This document shows positions 34,456-44,174 of a stretch of DNA of 64,000 nucleotides, one piece after another (position 1 is the first letter of the stretch; each line of letters starts with the position of its first letter). The translations under genes and the position numbers were made by a program. This DNA comes from JAWHQP01 sp032586195 (lineage in GTDB: Bacteria; Pseudomonadota; Gammaproteobacteria; Enterobacterales; Pasteurellaceae). The notes beneath the pieces are model-generated. The model saw nothing but the letters and a program-made list of their open reading frames with translations. It was not told the DNA's origin and did not search any database. The stretch covers positions 124,001 to 188,000 of the forward strand of contig JAWHQP010000001.1 of the NCBI GenBank assembly GCA_032586195.1. Direction: 5' to 3'.

Positions 34456-34470
34456 GTTTATGTCCGAGGC

Positions 34471-35790
34471 TTATTTTTCAACCCAGATGGCTTTTTTGCT
34501 GAATCCTTCGGTTTCATTGCTCGTTGTCGGAGGGAGAGCGTTAGATGTCGCGGTCTTATGCCCTTCCTGTGTTAAATTGGTGGCGGACATTACGGTGGCT
34601 AAACGCTGTTCCCGCACCTGTTTAGCGGCGTCAAAGTCCTTCACCTGCTCAAACACATAAACCGCCATGGTGGCGTCATTGGGTTCAAGCGCTTTTGTGC
34701 AGCCGGAAAGTTTTTTGAAGGCTTCGCTTGCTTTGGCGAAATCGCCGTCACGTACATATAAATAACCGAGCGCCCGGTTGATATAGCAGCGTTCGTCATC
34801 CGTTGCGGATGAGCTCCGTTTTTCCAATAATTTCACCAGTTTATTGGTATCCGTCGGCTGTAAACGGGTCAGTTGAGTGTAAAGCGCGGTGCTGATTTCG
34901 TCATTTTTTTCGATTTTTTTCAGCAGATCAAGACCGATTTCATAAGCGGATTCGTGATCGTTACAATCAATTAAACGCCCCATTAAACCGACTTTGACAT
35001 AATTGTCATTACGGCGTTTACGCGGTTGTTTTTCCCACCATTCAAGCAGCCCGTCGGAGCCTTCTTCGTTCATAATTTCATTTAACAGACCGTCTTCGGT
35101 TTGATGCCGTAGTTGAAGCAGTTCCCGCGGCGAATAAATGCCGCTGTTTTCTATTGCCTCCAATATATCGTCCAGGGCGGCGTAGGCTTTTGATCTTAAG
35201 TAGATTTCCGCGGCCAGTTTTAGGGCTTCGACATTGTCGGGCGCCAACACCAGCAAACTGTCCACGGCACTGCGGGCGGCCGGCAATTTGTTTTGCTGTA
35301 GTAAAATACGTGTTCTTGCCAGCTCAACCAGCAGATTATCCGTCCCTGCCAGTTCGGTGGCCTCAATTAAATAGCGGTTGGCGCTGAACTCATCACCGCG
35401 TTGCTGAGCGGCTTCGGCGGCTTTGATGAAATTCAGGATAGGTTCTTCCGAATGTTTGGCGTTTTTACCGATTAATTTTTCCGCTTTTGAGTAATCTCCT
35501 TCGGTCATCCGCATTAGGCCTTCAAGTGTCTGTTTTTGAGCCTTGGAACGTTTTCTGCGTGAAAAGAAGGTGTAGCTGCTGCGGCTTAAACGGCAGAAAC
35601 GGGTGATGAGCCATTCCAAACCATAAACCAGCGCCATGGCGATGACGAACAGAATGATCAAGGTGGTAATCGACATTTCGATGTTGTATGAACCCGTTTC
35701 AATCAATACATAGCCTTGTTTGCCCGATAAATAAGGCCCCGCCACCAGTCCCGCTAACAGGACAATCATCAGAAATAATACTCTAAACAT
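34471..35790 (-). CDS. hemY: HemY, heme-pathway associated inner-membrane TPR protein
   Basis: HemY (enterobacterial type, not the protoporphyrinogen oxidase of Bacillus) is a 439-residue protein with two N-terminal membrane helices (residues 1-20 and about 40-62). A tetratricopeptide region from about 95 to 400 follows (EGDYSKAEKLI, RLYLIEATELAG-like ANRYLIEATELAG, YVRDGDFAKASEAFKKL). Its role may be to scaffold heme enzymes. It is the last gene of hemC-hemD-hemX-hemY, 11 bases after hemX. Confidence 0.93.
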   Translation of the reverse strand: MFRVLFLMIVLLAGLVAGPYLSGKQGYVLIETGSYNIEMSITTLIILFVIAMALVYGLEWLITRFCRLSRSSYTFFSRRKRSKAQKQTLEGLMRMTEGDYSKAEKLIGKNAKHSEEPILNFIKAAEAAQQRGDEFSANRYLIEATELAGTDNLLVELARTRILLQQNKLPAARSAVDSLLVLAPDNVEALKLAAEIYLRSKAYAALDDILEAIENSGIYSPRELLQLRHQTEDGLLNEIMNEEGSDGLLEWWEKQPRKRRNDNYVKVGLMGRLIDCNDHESAYEIGLDLLKKIEKNDEISTALYTQLTRLQPTDTNKLVKLLEKRSSSATDDERCYINRALGYLYVRDGDFAKASEAFKKLSGCTKALEPNDATMAVYVFEQVKDFDAAKQVREQRLATVMSATNLTQEGHKTATSNALPPTTSNETEGFSKKAIWVEK

Positions 35791-35801
35791 AATCTATTTC
35801 C

Positions 35802-37082
35802 TTATTGCTGTGGTTCAGTCTGTGCCGGTGTTTCATGAGCAGGTTCTACCGGTGCGCTCTGCGGTTGTGATTCCGTTGGTGTCGGTTCCGCCTGTTCGAT
35901 CTCCTCATTCAGGGCTTTGTCCGCGGAAAGCTCGATTTTTTTCACCGCTTGCGGTGATTTATTCAGCACTTTGTCTAATGCGATGAGGCTGCTTAATTGT
36001 TCCGGCACATCCACGTAAATAGACTGTTCCGCCAGTTCATCAATGGTTTTCAGGAAATTCTGTGCGACTTCCGTTGAGGTATCGAAATAGGTTCTGATCC
36101 ACGAAGATACCGTTTCCAGCGATTGTTTATACAGATCGTTTTGCTGGCGCGGTACGGCAAGAATGGCAATTTGCAGGCGCAGGCGGATGTTTTCACGCAG
36201 ATAAATATCCTGGTTCGGCGCCAGCAATTCTTTTTTAGTCGAATTTTTCGCCGTCACGCGGATGAAATGATTGAGGAAAGACGAGGCGCTTTTTCCCAGA
36301 TTGGCTTTCCAGTCGGAGACCGAATCCGATACATTGTCATCCTGCCCGTCGCTGCTGTTGTCGCCGAAATTGACATCTAATACGGAAAGTTCATCCAGCC
36401 CGTTTGCCAGCTGTGATAAACGTTGCATTATGGCATTCTGGTCCACGCTGTTAAGAGCCAGCAACTGCTTAATGTCGTTACCGATCGCGGTTCTCACCGA
36501 GGTCACATTGGGAGATGACACCTTTTTCAGCGCTTCGTCAGCCAGTTCCAGCAACGACACCGTGGTTTCGATATCGTAATCCACCACCAGTTTGCGTAAA
36601 GCGTTGGTGAGCAGGAAATCCGCCTCGGAAATAAGCCAGTCGTTCGGCTGTTCCGCCTGTACATTGTTGTTTAAACGGTTAATCTGAGTTTGCAGATCGA
36701 GCATGGATTGTTGTTTTTCATCCAAGGCCTGTTGCAGAGCGGTAATTTTCTCCGCATTGGACTGATTTGCACTGATTAACCGGTCGAACGCCGCCTGATC
36801 GACCGTATTTGCGTCTGCCGTTGCGGTTGACTGCCAGGCTTGAAGTGCGGTGAGTTTTTGTTGAATTTCATTGACTTGTTGCTGACCGAAATAATAGCCC
36901 GCGCCGCCGACCCCCAAAGCGATTAGCAGGGCCAGCAAGCCGATGGCCGTACCGCCGTTTTTCTTTATGACGACGGGTTGGTTCGTTGTTGCGGTTACTT
37001 TATCGGCAGGATCTGCTTTCAGCGTTTCTTTGCCTTTATTCAAATCTGTGCTTTCCAGGTTTTCAGTTTGTTTCTCTGTCAT
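35802..37082 (-). CDS. hemX: HemX, membrane protein of the hem operon
   Basis: The 426-residue protein has a short cytoplasmic start, one membrane helix near residues 46-66 (TAIGLLALLIALGVGGAGYYFG) and a long coiled-coil periplasmic part (NEIQQKLTALQAWQ, QALDEKQQSMLDLQTQINRL). The tail is rich in Pro, Glu, Gln and Thr. It is often named uroporphyrinogen-III methyltransferase, but lacks the methyltransferase domain. Position between hemD and hemY matches E. coli. A 9-base USS core lies at 36843. Confidence 0.9.
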   Translation of the reverse strand: MTEKQTENLESTDLNKGKETLKADPADKVTATTNQPVVIKKNGGTAIGLLALLIALGVGGAGYYFGQQQVNEIQQKLTALQAWQSTATADANTVDQAAFDRLISANQSNAEKITALQQALDEKQQSMLDLQTQINRLNNNVQAEQPNDWLISEADFLLTNALRKLVVDYDIETTVSLLELADEALKKVSSPNVTSVRTAIGNDIKQLLALNSVDQNAIMQRLSQLANGLDELSVLDVNFGDNSSDGQDDNVSDSVSDWKANLGKSASSFLNHFIRVTAKNSTKKELLAPNQDIYLRENIRLRLQIAILAVPRQQNDLYKQSLETVSSWIRTYFDTSTEVAQNFLKTIDELAEQSIYVDVPEQLSSLIALDKVLNKSPQAVKKIELSADKALNEEIEQAEPTPTESQPQSAPVEPAHETPAQTEPQQ

Positions 37083-37099
37083 ATGAATCGCCTTTGATC

Positions 37100-37849
37100 T
37101 TAAGAAGTTAGAGTCAATATCGTTTGCAATAGGGTGTTGTTGTCAGCCTTGGCGGCAACCGTAACATCCGTCCAGCCGAATTTCCGGGCAAGTTTTTCAA
37201 TTCTGCTGCTGACCGTTATTAAACGGCAACCACGTAACCAATCATGTTCTTCCGGCGGCACGAAATCAATCAAAGTATTGAGAATTTCGGCGCTTGTCAC
37301 TAATAGGGTCCGGATGCCCGCGCGTTTCCATATGCTGGTTTGTTCGATATTATCATATTGTAATGGCCGTCGTTGATAACATTCGATAACCTCAATCGCT
37401 CCGCCGCGGGCGGCAACTTGTGTCGGCAGCAGATCGCGCCCGCCGTTCCCCCGCAGCAGCAATACCTGACGGTTTTTCAGCTGTTGCATGGGAGTTAAAT
37501 TCAGCAATCCTTCGCTGGTTTCCTGTCGGAACGGATAAGCTACCGCCTGCTCGCTCAGACCGGCGAAATAGGCTGCCGTTTGCTGGCCGACGGCAAAGTA
37601 CCGTAAATCGTTACGCCAGCGGAAACCTGCATGTTGGAACGTTTCTGCCGCATAATCCACCGCATTTTGTGATACCGCTACGACGTAATCGCCCGCTTTC
37701 AGCTGGTTCATTTTGAGCGGTAAATCGTTTAATTCGCGTCCTGCGGTAATTTCAAAAAAAGGCAGATGTAAAGCCGCGATGCCGGATTTATTCAGCATTT
37801 CCGTAAGCCTATTGCCTTTGTCACCGGGACGCATCACTAAAACAGCCAT
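37100..37849 (-). CDS. hemD: Uroporphyrinogen-III synthase
   Basis: HemD closes and inverts ring D of hydroxymethylbilane. The family is poorly conserved; the 249-residue protein shows AVLVMRPGDKGNRLTEML, YVVAVSQNAVDYAAE, YFAVGQQTA, the VLLLRGNGGRDLL stretch and LLVTSAEILNTL, in the usual order. Its place 18 bases after hemC supports the call. Confidence 0.95.
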   Translation of the reverse strand: MAVLVMRPGDKGNRLTEMLNKSGIAALHLPFFEITAGRELNDLPLKMNQLKAGDYVVAVSQNAVDYAAETFQHAGFRWRNDLRYFAVGQQTAAYFAGLSEQAVAYPFRQETSEGLLNLTPMQQLKNRQVLLLRGNGGRDLLPTQVAARGGAIEVIECYQRRPLQYDNIEQTSIWKRAGIRTLLVTSAEILNTLIDFVPPEEHDWLRGCRLITVSSRIEKLARKFGWTDVTVAAKADNNTLLQTILTLTS

Positions 37850-37867
37850 ACATGCACCTTATTTGCG

Positions 37868-38800
37868 TTAATTTTGATAAACATCCTGTAAAATCTTATC
37901 CGCCCCTTGCCGTAATAACCGTTCGGCAATCTGTACGCCCAAAACTTCGGCATTCGACACCGCACTTTTGCCTTCGGCGCGAATAATGTGCGAACCGTCC
38001 ACCGCGCCGACCAAAGCCCGTAAGTAAATCTCACCATTGACGCATTCGGCGTAACCGCCGATAGGCACCTGGCAGCCGCCTTGTAAGCGGGTGTTCATGG
38101 CACGTTCGGCGCGCACGCAGGCCGTAGTTTCGGCATCTGCAAGAGGCGCGAGCAGGTTTTTCACCCATTCATCGTCAAGGCGGCATTCGATCCCCACCGC
38201 GCCTTGCCCCGCCGCCGGCAGGGATGTTTCGACTTCAATGAAAGCGGTAATTCGTTGGGCCAGCCCTAAACGGATTAAACCGGCGGCGGCTAGAATAATG
38301 GCATCATAATCGCCGTTATCCAGTTTGTTTAAACGGGTTCCGACATTACCACGCAGAGATTGAATATTGAGATCCGGGCGTTGCCGTCTGAGCTGGCACT
38401 GGCGGCGCAGACTTGATGTGCCGACTAACGCGCCCGACGGCAGTTCCGCCAAGGAACGGTATCGATTTGATACGAAAGCGTCGCGCGGATCTTCACGCCG
38501 GCAAATGACGCTTAAGCCCAAACCCTGCGGGAATTCCATCGGGACATCCTTCATGGAATGCACCGCAATATCCGCCTCGCCGCTTAATAACGCCTGTTCC
38601 AGCTCTTTTACAAACAGGCCTTTGCCTCCGATTTTGTCCAAGGGTGAGTTAAGTATGACATCTCCTTTCGTCACCATGGTGACCAATTCCACCTTCAGGT
38701 GCGGATAAAAAGTCAGCAAACGATCTTTTACATAGTTTGCCTGCCATAATGCCAGAGGGCTTTGCCGGGTCGCAATTTTTAACGTATCTTTTTCAATCAT
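37868..38800 (-). CDS. hemC: Hydroxymethylbilane synthase (porphobilinogen deaminase)
   Basis: HemC joins four porphobilinogen units. The 310-residue enzyme has KIATRQSPLALWQA, the arginine-rich substrate region TSSLRRQCQLRRQRPD, SLRGNVGTRLNKLD, and the dipyrromethane-binding cysteine in RLQGGCQVPIGGYA. It heads hemCDXY and is divergent from cyaA, the E. coli arrangement. A USS core with a partial long tail lies at 37959-37968. Confidence 0.97.
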   Translation of the reverse strand: MIEKDTLKIATRQSPLALWQANYVKDRLLTFYPHLKVELVTMVTKGDVILNSPLDKIGGKGLFVKELEQALLSGEADIAVHSMKDVPMEFPQGLGLSVICRREDPRDAFVSNRYRSLAELPSGALVGTSSLRRQCQLRRQRPDLNIQSLRGNVGTRLNKLDNGDYDAIILAAAGLIRLGLAQRITAFIEVETSLPAAGQGAVGIECRLDDEWVKNLLAPLADAETTACVRAERAMNTRLQGGCQVPIGGYAECVNGEIYLRALVGAVDGSHIIRAEGKSAVSNAEVLGVQIAERLLRQGADKILQDVYQN

Positions 38801-38928
38801 AAAGGTTTTATTTCTGTTAATTCAGCGCTGTTATCTTATCACTGTCAAGGTTAAAAGTCAGGCGATTTAATAATTTGTCGGATCGGCGCGGATCCTGTTT
38901 GCTTTCATATTTTTACAGTGATAAAGTG

Positions 38929-38962
38929 AGCAACACTCCTTTCGTTGCTAGGATGTCACGTG
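38929..38962 (+). promoter_or_regulatory. Translation start region of cyaA with a hairpin next to the Shine-Dalgarno
   Basis: AGCAAC (38929-38934) can pair with GTTGCT (38944-38949), ending one base before AGGA at 38950-38953. Alternatively TCCT in the loop can pair with AGGA itself. The GTG at 38960 lies six bases after AGGA. A TTG at 38945 opens the frame but falls inside the stem. A weak start is usual for cyaA. Confidence 0.45.
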
Positions 38963-41443
38963 AAGTACGATCTCGAATTTACCAAAAAACAAGTTGAAAC
39001 CTTACGCCAAATCCGCATCCGCAAAGCGTTGGATGGTTCGTCGGCGGAATTTCGGCATGTTTTTCAGCTGCTCACCCTGCTGCTGCATTTGAATCACCCG
39101 ACCTTGCCGGGCTATGTCGAACATGCGCCGGCGGGGATTAGTGCTTTCAAATTATCCGTCTATCAACAAGATTTTCTGGCAAAGCAGTTTCCTAATATTA
39201 ATTTTCGGCAATTAGAAGATTTTTCTTTCAAACAAACGGAAGAACGCCAGATTTACGGTATTTATGTAATGGGAAGTATTGCGACGATTATGCAGACCGC
39301 CCAGTCCGATCTGGATACCTGGGTCTGCTATAACCCCTCACTTCCCGCCGAAAGTGTGGCCAAGTTACAACAAAAGGCCCGGTTATTGCAAGACTGGGCA
39401 AAGCGGCAACAGATTGAAATCAATCTGTTTCTGATGGAAGAAAATCGTTTTGAATGTAATCAGTACGCCGATGATTTAACCGGCGAAAATTGCGGTTCGG
39501 CGCAATATATGTTGTTGCTGGATGAATTTTACCGTTCTGCCATCCGCTTGGCGGGTAAGCCGTTGTTATGGATGCATATTTGGACTGAACGTGAAAAAGA
39601 TTACGAGCGGGAAGTCGATCGCTTGGTTGCGGATGGTCGGATTCGACGCGAAGACTGGGTTGATTTCGGCGGGCTGGGCGCGTTTTCCGCCAATGAATAT
39701 TTCGGTGCGAGTTTATGGCAGCTGTATAAAGGTATTGATTCACCGTACAAATCCGTAATTAAAATTGTGTTATTGGAAGCCTATTCGCGTGATTATCCCA
39801 ATACCCGCCTAATTTCACGGGAATTTAAACGGAAATTGTTTGAAACCGGCCCGACAGAAGAATACTTTGATGCTTATTTAGTTATGCTGCAGCGGGTAAC
39901 GGATTATCTTAATTGTCGGAAAGATGGCAGACGGCTTGATTTTGTACGCTGCTGTTTTTATATCAAGGCAACGGAAAGCGTACATATTCAGCCGTTGGCG
40001 GCATGGCGGGCGGATATCCTGCATAAGCTGACCCGCGAATGGCAGTGGAGCGAGGCGGATATTGAATATTTAAATCAGCGTCGCCGCTGGAAAATCCATC
40101 AGGTGAAGACGATGTATGCAAGATTGCTGAGAGTATTGATGTTAAGTTATCGTTCCTTGGTTAATTTTGGTCGTAAGTATGATGTAAATGCCAGCATTAT
40201 GCCGCAGGATCTCAGTATCTTAACACGTAAGCTCTATACTGCATTCGAGGTGCTACCAGGCAAAATCACCTTATTGAATCCCCAGATTTCGGATGATTTA
40301 TCCGAACCCGATTTAACCTTTATTGAAGTCAGCGAAAGCCGTCGCGCGGTGAAATCCGGTTGGTATTTGCTTAATCAGGCGCCTAATATGACGGGGCTCT
40401 CCAAATATCGCGACGTGGAATACAGTAATATGCTTAATAAGCTCATCTGTTGGGCTTATTTTAACGGGTTGCTTACCGTTACGACCAATCTGCATATTGT
40501 GAGCCAGACTGTCAGCTTAAATAAACTGCGTCAGTTCATTACGGATTTACGTTTATCATTCCCGGTATCTTTGCCGCCGCCGACCGATGAAGAACTGATT
40601 CAGCCTTGCGAAATCCGCGCGTTGGCGGTGATGGTGAATTTTACCCATGATCCGACCCGGAAATTACAGTCGGTGAAAGCCCGTATTCAACAGTATGATT
40701 TATTCAGCTTCGGTCCGGCTGAAGAAAGTCTGGTCGGCAGTATTGATCTGGTTTATCGTAATCTCTGGAATGAAATTAAAACACTGCATTTCGAAGGGTC
40801 GAAATCTATTTTGTCGGCACTCAAGTTGCTGTCAACGAAAATTCATCGCGGTTCGGTTGCGCCTGAACTGGTGAATGTGTTCTGTTACAGCCGCTATTAT
40901 CGTTCCGAGCTTGTTAGCCTTGTCGCCTCGTTGGTGAATAAATGTATCAATATCCAGTTAGGAACCAATACCGAAGCCCCTTGCAACAGCATACGTATTG
41001 CGGGTAAAAACTGGGGAATTTTCTTTGCCGAACGTGGCATGGACGTACAGGAACTACCGAACGACAAGACGCAAAAAACACCGAAAAACGACACCGCACT
41101 TTTAGCTACATCCGACAAGCAGCGGTCGAGAATAAAATATCCTCATGAAATCAACGCATTTGCCAGCGAAGGGTTTTTGCAGTTCTTCTTTGAAGATAAT
41201 GCGAATGATACTTTTAATGTCTATATTCTGGATGAAAACAACCGTATCGAAGTGTATCGTCATTGTGATCCGACTAAAGAGGATATTATTAACGAAATCA
41301 ATTATATATATAATTCCGGTGGAAAGGACCGCTACGGTAATCATTACGACATCGTATATCGCGATTTTAATTATCCCCAGTTTTACCAATTGCTGCCGAA
41401 GCAGGAAGGTTTTCGTATCGTTCCTTTCCGCAGCAGCTTATAA
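38960..41443 (+). CDS. cyaA: Adenylate cyclase, class I
   Basis: CyaA makes cAMP, the signal for CRP and, in Pasteurellaceae, for competence. The GTG at 38960 is preferred over the TTG at 38945 because of AGGA spacing; the product has 827 residues. The N-terminal catalytic domain contains the nucleotidyltransferase signature MGSIATIMQTAQSDLDTWVCY near residues 103-123. The C-terminal half is the glucose-regulated domain. A USS in reverse orientation with a long tail (core 41093-41102) encodes part of a poorly conserved linker, KTPKNDTALLA. The gene is divergent from hemC. Confidence 0.96.
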   Translation: MKYDLEFTKKQVETLRQIRIRKALDGSSAEFRHVFQLLTLLLHLNHPTLPGYVEHAPAGISAFKLSVYQQDFLAKQFPNINFRQLEDFSFKQTEERQIYGIYVMGSIATIMQTAQSDLDTWVCYNPSLPAESVAKLQQKARLLQDWAKRQQIEINLFLMEENRFECNQYADDLTGENCGSAQYMLLLDEFYRSAIRLAGKPLLWMHIWTEREKDYEREVDRLVADGRIRREDWVDFGGLGAFSANEYFGASLWQLYKGIDSPYKSVIKIVLLEAYSRDYPNTRLISREFKRKLFETGPTEEYFDAYLVMLQRVTDYLNCRKDGRRLDFVRCCFYIKATESVHIQPLAAWRADILHKLTREWQWSEADIEYLNQRRRWKIHQVKTMYARLLRVLMLSYRSLVNFGRKYDVNASIMPQDLSILTRKLYTAFEVLPGKITLLNPQISDDLSEPDLTFIEVSESRRAVKSGWYLLNQAPNMTGLSKYRDVEYSNMLNKLICWAYFNGLLTVTTNLHIVSQTVSLNKLRQFITDLRLSFPVSLPPPTDEELIQPCEIRALAVMVNFTHDPTRKLQSVKARIQQYDLFSFGPAEESLVGSIDLVYRNLWNEIKTLHFEGSKSILSALKLLSTKIHRGSVAPELVNVFCYSRYYRSELVSLVASLVNKCINIQLGTNTEAPCNSIRIAGKNWGIFFAERGMDVQELPNDKTQKTPKNDTALLATSDKQRSRIKYPHEINAFASEGFLQFFFEDNANDTFNVYILDENNRIEVYRHCDPTKEDIINEINYIYNSGGKDRYGNHYDIVYRDFNYPQFYQLLPKQEGFRIVPFRSSL

Positions 41444-41509
41444 CTAGAATATCGCAAGTGTTTATTTTATAATAACGGCATTTTTGACTTGTCCCTAAGG
41501 CACATCTTT

Positions 41510-42139
41510 ATGACTGAAAAAATCAAAGTATTACTTATTGACGATCATCCGCTAATGCGTCGTGGCATTAAACAGCTCATTGAACTGGAAGACAATTTCG
41601 AAGTTGTCGGCGATGCCGGAAACGGTACCGACGGTATCGAACTTGCCTTGCAACGCCAGCCGGATTTAATCGTACTTGATCTGAATATGAAGGGGCTGTC
41701 CGGATTAGATACGTTAAAGGTAATGCGTCAGGAAGGCATTGATGCCCGTATTGTCATTCTTACGGTATCCGATGCGAAGTCGGATATTTACTCGCTCATT
41801 GACGCGGGAGCGGACGGTTATCTGTTAAAGGATACCGAGCCGGACACGCTGCTTAGTCAAATCAAAAAAATCGCCCAAGGCGAGGTTATTTTAAGCGATT
41901 CGATTAAAGGTTTGCTGCTGGAACGCCATCCCGCACATGAACCGATCCATGCCCTTACCGATCGTGAACTGGATGTTCTGCAGCTTATCGCCACCGGGCT
42001 TTCCAACAAGCAGATTGCCGCCAAGTTGTTTATTTCCGAAGAAACGGTGAAAGTGCATATCCGTAATTTACTGCGTAAATTAAATGTACATTCCCGCGTG
42101 GCGGCAACCGTGCTTTATCTTGAATATAAAAGTGCATAA
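41510..42139 (+). CDS. narP: Nitrate/nitrite response regulator NarP
   Basis: The ATG at 41510, with TAAGG nine bases upstream, gives 209 residues. The receiver domain has the acidic pocket DDHPL, the phospho-acceptor in LIVLDLNMKG (near residue 58) and LLKD. A LuxR-type helix-turn-helix ends the protein (LTDRELDVLQLIATGLSNKQ, SEETVKVHIRNLLRKLNVHSR). Its partner kinase (NarQ type) is not in the window. The next gene starts 178 bases on. Confidence 0.92.
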   Translation: MTEKIKVLLIDDHPLMRRGIKQLIELEDNFEVVGDAGNGTDGIELALQRQPDLIVLDLNMKGLSGLDTLKVMRQEGIDARIVILTVSDAKSDIYSLIDAGADGYLLKDTEPDTLLSQIKKIAQGEVILSDSIKGLLLERHPAHEPIHALTDRELDVLQLIATGLSNKQIAAKLFISEETVKVHIRNLLRKLNVHSRVAATVLYLEYKSA

Positions 42140-42317
42140 CCCGCCGTACTCAAATAAATTACGCTAATTTTACGCAGCTTCCTTAAACCGAGGCTGCGAT
42201 GCCTTTCATTCTCATTATCAAAAGATCCGTTCAATTTACATTATTTTACTTCTCTTTGCATTGCCTAGACCTTGGTTTAACGGGTAAACTAGGACGGTTT
42301 TTTGTGAGGAAAAAAGT

Positions 42318-44162
42318 GTGAATAGTCTGAAATATAAATTTTCTCGTTTAAATATGTTGTGGTTCGGTGCTTTCCTGACGGCGTTTTGCAGCTTACCGGC
42401 CTTGGCGGATGAAAATGCTGCGGCTGATAACGGCTTCACGGTTGAGGATAATGCGACGACCGACAATGGCGCGAAATCCGATGGAAGCGTTAACCTGAAA
42501 GTTGAAGGTATTAAAAACAGCACATTGAGCGAGAACGTTCGTTTATATTTAGAGAATATCACTAGCGATGAATCTGACGGTTCGGAGCGGTATCAATCCT
42601 TAGTGAGAGAAAACATTGATAAAGCCTTGCGGGTTTACGGCTATTACGATAGCCAGGTCAGCTTTGAGTCTCGTCCCGCCCGTTCGGGTAAACCTACATT
42701 AATAGCGCATGTCGATATTGGCGAACCCACTTTAATTGAAGGTACGGATGTAGTGATTACGGGAGATGCGAAAGAGGATGAGGCATTTATCAGATTAAAC
42801 GATGAAATTCCGGCCAAAGGAACTCGTCTGAACCATGAAACCTATGACGATTATAAAAGTTCGTTACAGAAACTTGCCGCCAGTCGAGGGTATTTTGACG
42901 CTGATTTTCCCGTACACCAGTTACAGGTAATGCCTTCCGCGCATCAGGCGTGGTGGAATTTAGAGTTTAATAGCGGCAGCCGCTATCGTTATGGTGAAAT
43001 CAGTTTCGAGAATTCACAGATTCGGGAAGAATATTTGCGTAATATGCTGAATATTCATACGGGTGAGGCATATTTAATCAATGATGTGTCGGAAATGACC
43101 AACAATTATTCCAGCATGGGATGGTTTCAGACGGTGATGGTGCGCCCCGAATTGCAGGAAGCGAGCAAAACCGTCGATTTGCATGTTATGGTGCAGCCGA
43201 AAAAGAAAAACCGTATGGAAGTAGGGCTGGGCTATTCTTCCGATGTCGGTATGCGGGGACAGCTGGGTTGGACCCGCCCGTGGATTAACGGACGCGGTCA
43301 TAGTCTGAGTTCCAATCTTTACGTATCATCACCGAAACAGACACTTGAACTTACCTACAAGATGCCGCTGCTGCGAAACCCGTATCGTTACTACGACGAG
43401 TTTTCCGGCGGGATAGAAAATGAAGATGATACCAGTACGGATACAAAATCCTTAGCCGCAACTTTAGCTGCGCTGCGTTATTGGAATCACCCGACCGGCT
43501 GGCAGTATTCCGGTGGGTTACGCCTGCGTTACGATAGATTTACCCAGGCTGATGAACCTAAACAGAATGCGATTTTGGTTTATCCGACGGTTTCTGCATC
43601 GCGTACCCGTGTGTCCGGCACCAATATGCATCCGACCCGTATGGATAAAATCAACGCGACTTTCGATTTAGGGCGTAAATGGTGGCTGTCCGATGTGAAT
43701 TTCTTCAGTATTCGGGCAAGTGCCGGCTGGATTAAAACCTTTGCCGAAAATCACCGCTTTGTCCTCCGCGGCGAAATCGGCTATTTAAACACGAAAGAAT
43801 TGGAAAAAATTCCACCCGCGTTACGTTTCTTTGCCGGCGGGGATAAGAGTGTACGCGGTTACGGTTATAAAAAAATCTCGCCTAAAAATTCAAACGGCAA
43901 GCTGATCGGCGCGTCACGCTTGGCAACCGCTTCGGTAGAATATCAATATCAGGTTGTCCGCAATTGGTGGGTCGCCGCTTTCTTTGATACGGGTCTGGCG
44001 GCGAATTCGTTTTCCAGTGAAGAGCTGCGTTACGGTACGGGGATGGGGGTTCGTTGGGCATCGCCTGTAGGCGCAATAAAATTTGATATTGCCACGCCGG
44101 TACGGGATAAAGACAATAGTAAAAATGTTCAATTTTATATCGGGCTTGGTGCCGAATTATAA
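42318..44162 (+). CDS. tamA: Translocation and assembly module outer-membrane protein TamA
   Basis: TamA is an Omp85-family barrel that works with TamB in outer-membrane assembly and lipid transport. Translation starts at a GTG with GAGGA seven bases upstream. A signal peptide ends at SLPALA (residue 30). An acidic Asn/Asp-rich linker of about 28 residues follows, which is unusual. Then come POTRA domains (from about residue 60) and the 16-strand barrel from about 310, with the lid-lock motif FFAGGDKSVRGYGY-like FAGGDKSVRGYGYKKISP. It ends in FYIGLGAEL, a barrel-type terminus. The tamB frame begins directly after the stop. Confidence 0.95.
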   Translation: MNSLKYKFSRLNMLWFGAFLTAFCSLPALADENAAADNGFTVEDNATTDNGAKSDGSVNLKVEGIKNSTLSENVRLYLENITSDESDGSERYQSLVRENIDKALRVYGYYDSQVSFESRPARSGKPTLIAHVDIGEPTLIEGTDVVITGDAKEDEAFIRLNDEIPAKGTRLNHETYDDYKSSLQKLAASRGYFDADFPVHQLQVMPSAHQAWWNLEFNSGSRYRYGEISFENSQIREEYLRNMLNIHTGEAYLINDVSEMTNNYSSMGWFQTVMVRPELQEASKTVDLHVMVQPKKKNRMEVGLGYSSDVGMRGQLGWTRPWINGRGHSLSSNLYVSSPKQTLELTYKMPLLRNPYRYYDEFSGGIENEDDTSTDTKSLAATLAALRYWNHPTGWQYSGGLRLRYDRFTQADEPKQNAILVYPTVSASRTRVSGTNMHPTRMDKINATFDLGRKWWLSDVNFFSIRASAGWIKTFAENHRFVLRGEIGYLNTKELEKIPPALRFFAGGDKSVRGYGYKKISPKNSNGKLIGASRLATASVEYQYQVVRNWWVAAFFDTGLAANSFSSEELRYGTGMGVRWASPVGAIKFDIATPVRDKDNSKNVQFYIGLGAEL

Positions 44163-44174
44163 GTGGATAACCTT

